Below are positions 21,023-24,645 of a stretch of 24,645 nucleotides of DNA, piece by piece. The notes under the pieces are model-generated. The model was not told the DNA's origin, made no database searches, and worked only from the letters and a program-made list of their open reading frames with translations. This DNA is from JACQHM01 sp964535215. Lineage in GTDB: Bacteria > Methylomirabilota > Methylomirabilia > Methylomirabilales > JACQHM01. The translations under genes and the position numbers were made by a program. The first letter of the stretch is position 1. The number at the start of each line of letters is the position of its first letter. The stretch is taken from assembly GCA_964535215.1 (NCBI GenBank), contig CAZHST010000045.1, positions 1-24,645 on the forward strand, read 5' to 3'.

Positions 21023-23280
21023 CCTCCAAGGGGGAGGAGGCTCTCCTGTTGTCCCTGCTCCCCCTCGATGAAGGGTCGGAACTTCTCGTAGAGATCCAAA
21101 AGCTTCGCCTGGTAGTACTCCACGTTCTCGTCCGGGTGCTGGGGGTCCCACTCGGAGGCCAGCTTGCAGGACTCGTGGACCTTTACGTTCTTCCCTGAGC
21201 CCGTCACATAGTAGGAGATCTGATCGCCCGGTTGGTAGCGCCGGTCGGCTTTCAAGGCCAGCTCGTAGGGGGCGGCGGGGTTCCTCTTCCTGGCCTTGAC
21301 CTTCTGCTGATAGGCCTCTAACGAGTCCTGGAGGGTCTCCGTCTTCATGAACTCTTGCACGGTAAATTCGTGCCGTTCGAATTTCCCCAGGTACGCTTCC
21401 GTCAGCCGCTTCACCTCCTCCAGCTTCCCCTGGAGGAGGAGCCTCATCATCTCCTCCATCCACATCCGCTGGAAGAGCTCCAGACCCCTCGATCTGAGTC
21501 CCGAGCCTTTGATGATGAGCTTCCCGTCCTCCCCCAGGAGGGCGTAGTTCTTCACTTTGTAGCTGAACATGGCCCGGAAGCGGCCGTCCAGCTCCAGGCG
21601 GATCCCCTCGGGCAGGATCCGGGAGACCTCCTCCAGCAACCGCTCCTCCTCCGGCCCCTGGACCCCTGGAGGCGGGGTGAAGTAGAGGCCGTCGGTATCA
21701 ATCTCGATGATCCGGCAGCCTTGTTTCTCGAGGCGATCCACGATCCCCTGGATCAGCTCCCGCCCCTTGGCCGTCACCCGATTCGCCTCCTCGAAGTCGT
21801 TGAAGTGCATCCCTCCCGTCCCCAGGTACCCGTAGAAGGAATTGATGAGGACCTTGAAGGTGGCCTGGAGGGCGTTCAGGTAACTCCGCTCCTCTTCGTC
21901 CCCGGTCCTCTTCATCAGCTCCTTGGCCTGGATCCGGAACTCTTTCAAGTCTCTGAGGAGGGAGGGAAAGACCCCGAGTTCATCCTTCCCGGGAAAGTAC
22001 CCGTAGGTCAGCATGATGGAAGGGTAGAGGGAGGTCACATCACAGTGGAGGACGTTCCGGATCACCCCCTGATAACGGATGTCCGTGTAGCCTCCCAGGA
22101 CATCCTTCCCTTCCGAAGGGGCTGGGATGGCGTGGCGCTCCTGGAGGTACGCTCGTAAGAGGAGGGCATCAATCTTGGTGGCGTTTCCCTTCAGGATCAC
22201 GTTCTGGTACGGGTAGGGGAAGATCTGGGCCTGGATGAAGAAGCTTTGGGAGAGGAGCTCGCCGATGGCCCGAGTCTCCCGGACATCGTCCAGGGCGTAC
22301 CGGAAGAGGGTCTCCGGATCGTGATCGAAGGTCCAGCTGATCTTATGGGGGGGGATATAGGTCCGATCCTCGGAGGCCAGCTCAAAGTGACGGGCGACCT
22401 CCTTCAGACCATACCCCTCCAGATCCCTGGCACTCACGTCATAGTACTGGGCGAGGAGCCAGGTGTCCACAATATGGCGGCCAGCGATCTCGTATTTCTG
22501 GTACGAGATCGTCCGCTCAGCGATCTGCATCCTGGAAGGATGGCTCTTTAAGAGGCTCCCGTCCCGCCCCAGCGAAAGCTTCACCCCGTGCCGCTTGGCC
22601 CGGGTCTCGATGTATTCCAGGTCGAAGCGGAAGAGATTGTGCCCCTCGATGACGTCGGGGTCCCTCTCCTGGATCACCCGGACAAGGGCCTGAAGCATCT
22701 CAGGTTCCGACAGCTCCTTCCCCGAGATCACCTGCTCCCATCCCGTCGAGTCAGAAAGGGCGATGGCAATGATCCGATCCCCCTCCCGCTCGGCCTTAGG
22801 GAACTCGAACCCTTCCCCGCAGTAGACCTCGATGTCAAGCTGGAGGCGTTTCAGTTCCGAGAAGGAAAGCTCCAGGAAGGAGGTCTGACCACTCAAGAGG
22901 AGGTACTGGTGGACGGCGTCGTTCAGGAAGCGATAGGGAGCATCGGGGGCTGACGGGCTCTTCCCCGAAACCTTCTGGAGGTAGTTTTTCGCGCTCACCA
23001 CCTGGGACCAGGAGGGGAAGAGGGCCAGGAATCGATAGAAACCCCTCCCCTTGAGGGGTTGGATCTGGGCGTCCCCCTTGAAACCCTTGAGGAGCGTGTC
23101 GTCCTTCAGGAGAAGGAAGGGGGTGAAGGGGAAAACCTCCGAGACAACCCTCCCGTCCTCTTTCCGGAAGACCCGGATCTTGTCCTCCTCCTCCAGCTCG
23201 AAGGCAAGGAGCCGGGGGGTAGGATCCCGCCCGAAGAGAACTTGGTTCTTCAAGAAGGGGAGCTTCGAAAGGTCCATCAT
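21019..23280 (-). CDS. polB: B-family DNA polymerase (Pol II-like) with proofreading domain
   Basis: A 753-residue family B polymerase. The exonuclease motifs are Exo I LQLDIEVY (about 147-153), Exo II GHNLFRFDLEYI and Exo III YALDD (328-332). The polymerase motifs are A DVTSLYPSI (414-422), B KVLINSFYG (476-484) and C IDTDG (Asp528 and Asp530). The later KGSGLRSR block and the thumb are also present. All metal-binding aspartates are kept, so both activities should work. Bacterial members such as Pol II act in repair and replication restart. ATG 23280 is chosen because AGGAG lies seven bases upstream; a TTG eight codons earlier lacks a site. It has its own promoter-like -10. It shows no phage genes nearby and matches neighbours in composition by eye. 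Confidence 0.93.
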   Translation of the reverse strand: MMDLSKLPFLKNQVLFGRDPTPRLLAFELEEEDKIRVFRKEDGRVVSEVFPFTPFLLLKDDTLLKGFKGDAQIQPLKGRGFYRFLALFPSWSQVVSAKNYLQKVSGKSPSAPDAPYRFLNDAVHQYLLLSGQTSFLELSFSELKRLQLDIEVYCGEGFEFPKAEREGDRIIAIALSDSTGWEQVISGKELSEPEMLQALVRVIQERDPDVIEGHNLFRFDLEYIETRAKRHGVKLSLGRDGSLLKSHPSRMQIAERTISYQKYEIAGRHIVDTWLLAQYYDVSARDLEGYGLKEVARHFELASEDRTYIPPHKISWTFDHDPETLFRYALDDVRETRAIGELLSQSFFIQAQIFPYPYQNVILKGNATKIDALLLRAYLQERHAIPAPSEGKDVLGGYTDIRYQGVIRNVLHCDVTSLYPSIMLTYGYFPGKDELGVFPSLLRDLKEFRIQAKELMKRTGDEEERSYLNALQATFKVLINSFYGYLGTGGMHFNDFEEANRVTAKGRELIQGIVDRLEKQGCRIIEIDTDGLYFTPPPGVQGPEEERLLEEVSRILPEGIRLELDGRFRAMFSYKVKNYALLGEDGKLIIKGSGLRSRGLELFQRMWMEEMMRLLLQGKLEEVKRLTEAYLGKFERHEFTVQEFMKTETLQDSLEAYQQKVKARKRNPAAPYELALKADRRYQPGDQISYYVTGSGKNVKVHESCKLASEWDPQHPDENVEYYQAKLLDLYEKFRPFIEGEQGQQESLLPLGG

Positions 23281-23307
23281 GCCTCTACTCCTAGGGTTTC
23301 TCAAGGT

Positions 23308-23316
23308 ACTATAGCA
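23308..23316 (-). promoter_or_regulatory. Extended -10 promoter element for the DNA polymerase gene
   Basis: On the minus strand TGC-TATAGT (23316-23308) matches the extended -10 consensus at five of six core bases plus TGn. No strong -35 is seen, as is usual for this type. The leader to the ATG would be about 20 bases and contains AGGAG. Confidence 0.5.
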
Positions 23317-23356
23317 TGAGTGGGTGGAAAGAGGCCAAGGAAAATCTGCCCCACCC

Positions 23357-23385
23357 TTGACCCGTCCTCTTCAGGGTGGGATAAT
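23357..23385 (+). promoter_or_regulatory. Strong plus-strand sigma-70-like promoter without an obvious gene
   Basis: TTGACC (23357-23362), a spacer of exactly 17 bases, then GATAAT (23380-23385). Each hexamer matches consensus at five of six positions. It points away from the polymerase gene and into the antisense strand of the split-barrel gene. No convincing coding sequence follows. Confidence 0.5.
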
Positions 23386-23386
23386 G

Positions 23387-23433
23387 ATGCAAGCTGCTGA
23401 GGCGGTGACCAGGAGGGCGAGAGCCCTCCGCAT
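23387..23433 (+). ncRNA. Possible small structured RNA or leader with GAGA-loop hairpin
   Basis: Just after the plus-strand promoter, GGAGGGC (23412-23418) and GCCCTCC (23423-23429) form a perfect 7-bp stem closed by the GNRA tetraloop GAGA. Directly outside, GCAT (23430-23433) can pair with ATGC (23387-23390), enclosing a 21-base segment. I do not recognise a known RNA family. No T-run follows. The same hairpin lies just past the stop of the minus-strand gene ending at 23449 and could instead protect or end that transcript. Confidence 0.3.
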
Positions 23434-23448
23434 GATCCTGAGGGGAAC

Positions 23449-23913
23449 CTAGAGGGTGAGGAGTTCCCGGTGCATCAGTCCTCCCCGCTCCAGGGGGTCA
23501 GGCTTCTCCGGTAGTTGAAACCTGACCCCGGAGATAATCGGGACGTTCGGCTCCTCGTCCTCCAAGATCTCTTTGACCGTCAGGGCGAAGGCGGTCAGCT
23601 TCGGGAAGCTGGGTAGGGCTCCAAGTTCCTGGACCTCTCCCTTGATGGAATAGGCGGGGCCTTCATCGATCAGGAGGAAGGTGGCCTTTTGCCGCCGTCT
23701 CAGGTTCTGGGTGGTCCGGCTCGACGCCAGGGTGCAGAACCTGAGGGTTTTCGGATCCTTGGTCGCCACCTCCCGGTAGGAGAGGATGGCCCCGTGGGGG
23801 TAACCGGCCTCATCCACCGTGACGAGGAGGACCGCCTTTCCTAAGGTGTCAGGTCTCCAGCCGAGCTTCTGCAGGATGGTCGGCGTCAACACCTCGCCCA
23901 AGAATCGGCTCAT
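23449..23913 (-). CDS. PNPOx-like FMN-binding split-barrel protein
   Basis: A 154-residue protein with the split-barrel pattern of pyridoxamine-phosphate-oxidase-like proteins. The strand pair KAVLLVTVDEAGYPHGAILSY is followed by LRFCTLASSRTTQNLRRRQKATFLLI, where the SSRTTQNL block is the usual phosphate/FMN contact region, and then YSIKGEVQEL. These proteins bind FMN, F420 or haem; true pyridoxine synthesis is unlikely for this short form. The ATG at 23913 has GAGGAGG eight bases upstream. The longer open frame to 24054 crosses the divergent Nfu-domain gene and is rejected. The gene is divergent from that neighbour, with a 79-base gap. Confidence 0.75.
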   Translation of the reverse strand: MSRFLGEVLTPTILQKLGWRPDTLGKAVLLVTVDEAGYPHGAILSYREVATKDPKTLRFCTLASSRTTQNLRRRQKATFLLIDEGPAYSIKGEVQELGALPSFPKLTAFALTVKEILEDEEPNVPIISGVRFQLPEKPDPLERGGLMHRELLTL

Positions 23914-23992
23914 GGGGGGATCCTCCTCGATCAGGGGGAGCAGGAGACTCGGCAGAAAGCTATAAGGGAAAAAGACCAGGAAGGAGGGTACG

Positions 23993-24274
23993 ATGCCAGA
24001 ACCGATGCCTGTAGTGGTCGAGGCGACCCCGAACCCGCACAGTCTGAAGTTCACCCTGGACCGGCCTGTCTTCTCGAAGAGCGAATCCTACACCAGCCCG
24101 GAGCAGGCGAAGGCCTCACCCCTCGCGGCCAGCCTCTTCGAGGTCAGGGGGGTAAGGTCCCTCTTCTTCCTGAACAACTTCATCTCCGTCGGCCGGGAGC
24201 CATCCACCGATTGGGAGGAGATCGTCCCCGAGGTTGTCAAGAAGATCCAGGCGTATTTCCAGGAAGTCCGTTGA
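23993..24274 (+). CDS. Stand-alone Nfu N-terminal domain protein
   Basis: A 93-residue protein equal to the N-terminal domain of Nfu/NifU-related Fe-S scaffold proteins. The signature begins EATPNPHSLKFTLDRPV (10-26), then ASPLAASLFEVRGVRSLFFLNNFISVGR (41-68) and a closing helix with W74 (DWEEIVPEVVKKI). The C-terminal NifU domain with its CxxC cluster site is absent, so it cannot hold a cluster by that route. Such single domains may assist targeting or partner binding in Fe-S assembly. AAGGAGG lies five bases before the ATG. A lone TATAAG at 23961 could be its -10. Its 3' end overlaps the convergent ribA gene by 38 bases. Confidence 0.85.
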   Translation: MPEPMPVVVEATPNPHSLKFTLDRPVFSKSESYTSPEQAKASPLAASLFEVRGVRSLFFLNNFISVGREPSTDWEEIVPEVVKKIQAYFQEVR

Positions 24275-24645
24275 CCTCTCGTAAGGGGACCCACTCCTCA
24301 ACGTGAAGACCGAAGGCGTCAAGCCCGACGATCTTCCGGGGATTGTTCATCAGGCGGATCCGGGAGAGGCCCAGGTCCACCAAGATCTGGGCCCCAATGC
24401 CGTATTCTCGAAGATCCTCCCTGCTCCCCCATCGTTCATGGGCCTCGACATCCTCCAGGCCCTCGTCCTGAAGCTCATAAGCCCGGATCTTGCTCACCAG
24501 GGTCGTGTCCTTCTCGCCGCTTCGAAGGTAGAGCAAGACCCCCTTCCCCTCCTTGGCAATCAGGTTCAGGGAGCGATCCAGCTTCATCCGACAATCGCAG
24601 CGGCGGGAGCTGAAGACATCCCCCGTCAGGCACTCGGAATGGACC
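24237..24645 (-). CDS. ribA: GTP cyclohydrolase II (RibA domain), 5' truncated by window edge
   Basis: The frame is open to the window edge. It begins VHSECLTGDVFSSRRCDC, which holds the zinc ligands C-x10-C-x-C of GTP cyclohydrolase II. After KLDRSLNLIAKEGKGVLLYL (usual RibA reads GxGVxxYLRxxE) come the substrate region and YGIGAQILVDLGLSRIRLMNNPRK, all family hallmarks. The enzyme opens GTP to start riboflavin synthesis, releasing formate and pyrophosphate. Here the block continues GLDAFGLHVEEWVPL, which is the common C-terminal end. The N-terminus, and whether a RibB (DHBP synthase) domain is fused, lies outside. The final 38 bases overlap the Nfu-domain gene on the other strand. Confidence 0.93.
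   Translation of the reverse strand, partial: VHSECLTGDVFSSRRCDCRMKLDRSLNLIAKEGKGVLLYLRSGEKDTTLVSKIRAYELQDEGLEDVEAHERWGSREDLREYGIGAQILVDLGLSRIRLMNNPRKIVGLDAFGLHVEEWVPLREVNGLPGNTPGSS

Noticed and set aside
21355..22158. Plus-strand open frame opposite the DNA polymerase
   Set aside because: Antisense to conserved polymerase motifs; product rich in Leu, Pro and His without a recognisable fold.
23412..23429. Hairpin read as an intrinsic terminator
   Set aside because: There is no run of T on either strand after the stem, so a standard terminator is not supported.
23384..23452. 22-codon open frame after the orphan promoter
   Set aside because: Its ATG overlaps the -10 box, so the transcript would start downstream of it, and there is no good ribosome binding site.
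23357..23452. SRP RNA, RNase P RNA, tmRNA or a known riboswitch in this gap
   Set aside because: None of the conserved cores of these RNAs, such as the SRP GGAA-loop domain or the FMN and TPP riboswitch boxes, can be seen.
23449..24054. Longer form of the split-barrel protein starting at 24054
   Set aside because: The extra 47 codons overlap the divergent Nfu-domain gene and have no family similarity; the ATG at 23913 has GAGGAGG.

Overview
The window is GC-rich, densely coding bacterial DNA with strong Shine-Dalgarno sites before most genes. It looks like chromosome from an uncultivated diderm. A lipoprotein, a predicted outer-membrane barrel domain and a membrane-fusion/MFS efflux pair point to two membranes. 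A B-family polymerase and a double ThyX-like protein are less common bacterial genes. I cannot name the phylum from the sequence. There are no rRNA or tRNA genes, no CRISPR array, no recognisable insertion sequence, and no gene-free stretch longer than 300 bases.

Left part (1-8550). A plus-strand run holds the end of a membrane protein (NnrS-like), a cytochrome c fused to a predicted beta-barrel, a hemerythrin-like protein and a seven-iron-type ferredoxin. This looks like a redox, oxygen or NO module. The ferredoxin is the most striking item. An in-frame UGA sits exactly where a cluster-ligand cysteine belongs, and a SECIS-like hairpin follows at suitable spacing, so it may be an undescribed selenoprotein. 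A minus-strand group follows: an exported MetX-like alpha/beta hydrolase, a GlcD-type FAD oxidase and a coiled-coil lipoprotein. Then comes a plus-strand EmrA/EmrB-type pump.

Middle (8577-15944). After a ChrA transporter and a MetE-like zinc methyltransferase lies a sugar-acid catabolic cluster: KDPG/KDPGal aldolase, 2-dehydro-3-deoxygalactonokinase, SDR dehydrogenase, DapA-family lyase and an enolase-superfamily dehydratase. Together these resemble a De Ley-Doudoroff type route: sugar oxidation, dehydration, phosphorylation and aldol cleavage.

Right part (15954-24645). A minus-strand operon-like series, LOG - NTF2-like - MutY-like - Nudix - double ThyX-like, has a nucleotide-pool and repair theme. 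It is followed by a plus-strand HtrA-fold protein that has lost all three catalytic residues. Next are a B-family DNA polymerase with intact polymerase and exonuclease motifs, a PNPOx-like split barrel, a stand-alone Nfu N-domain protein and a truncated GTP cyclohydrolase II. A good plus-strand promoter with a hairpin but no convincing gene lies at 23357-23450.
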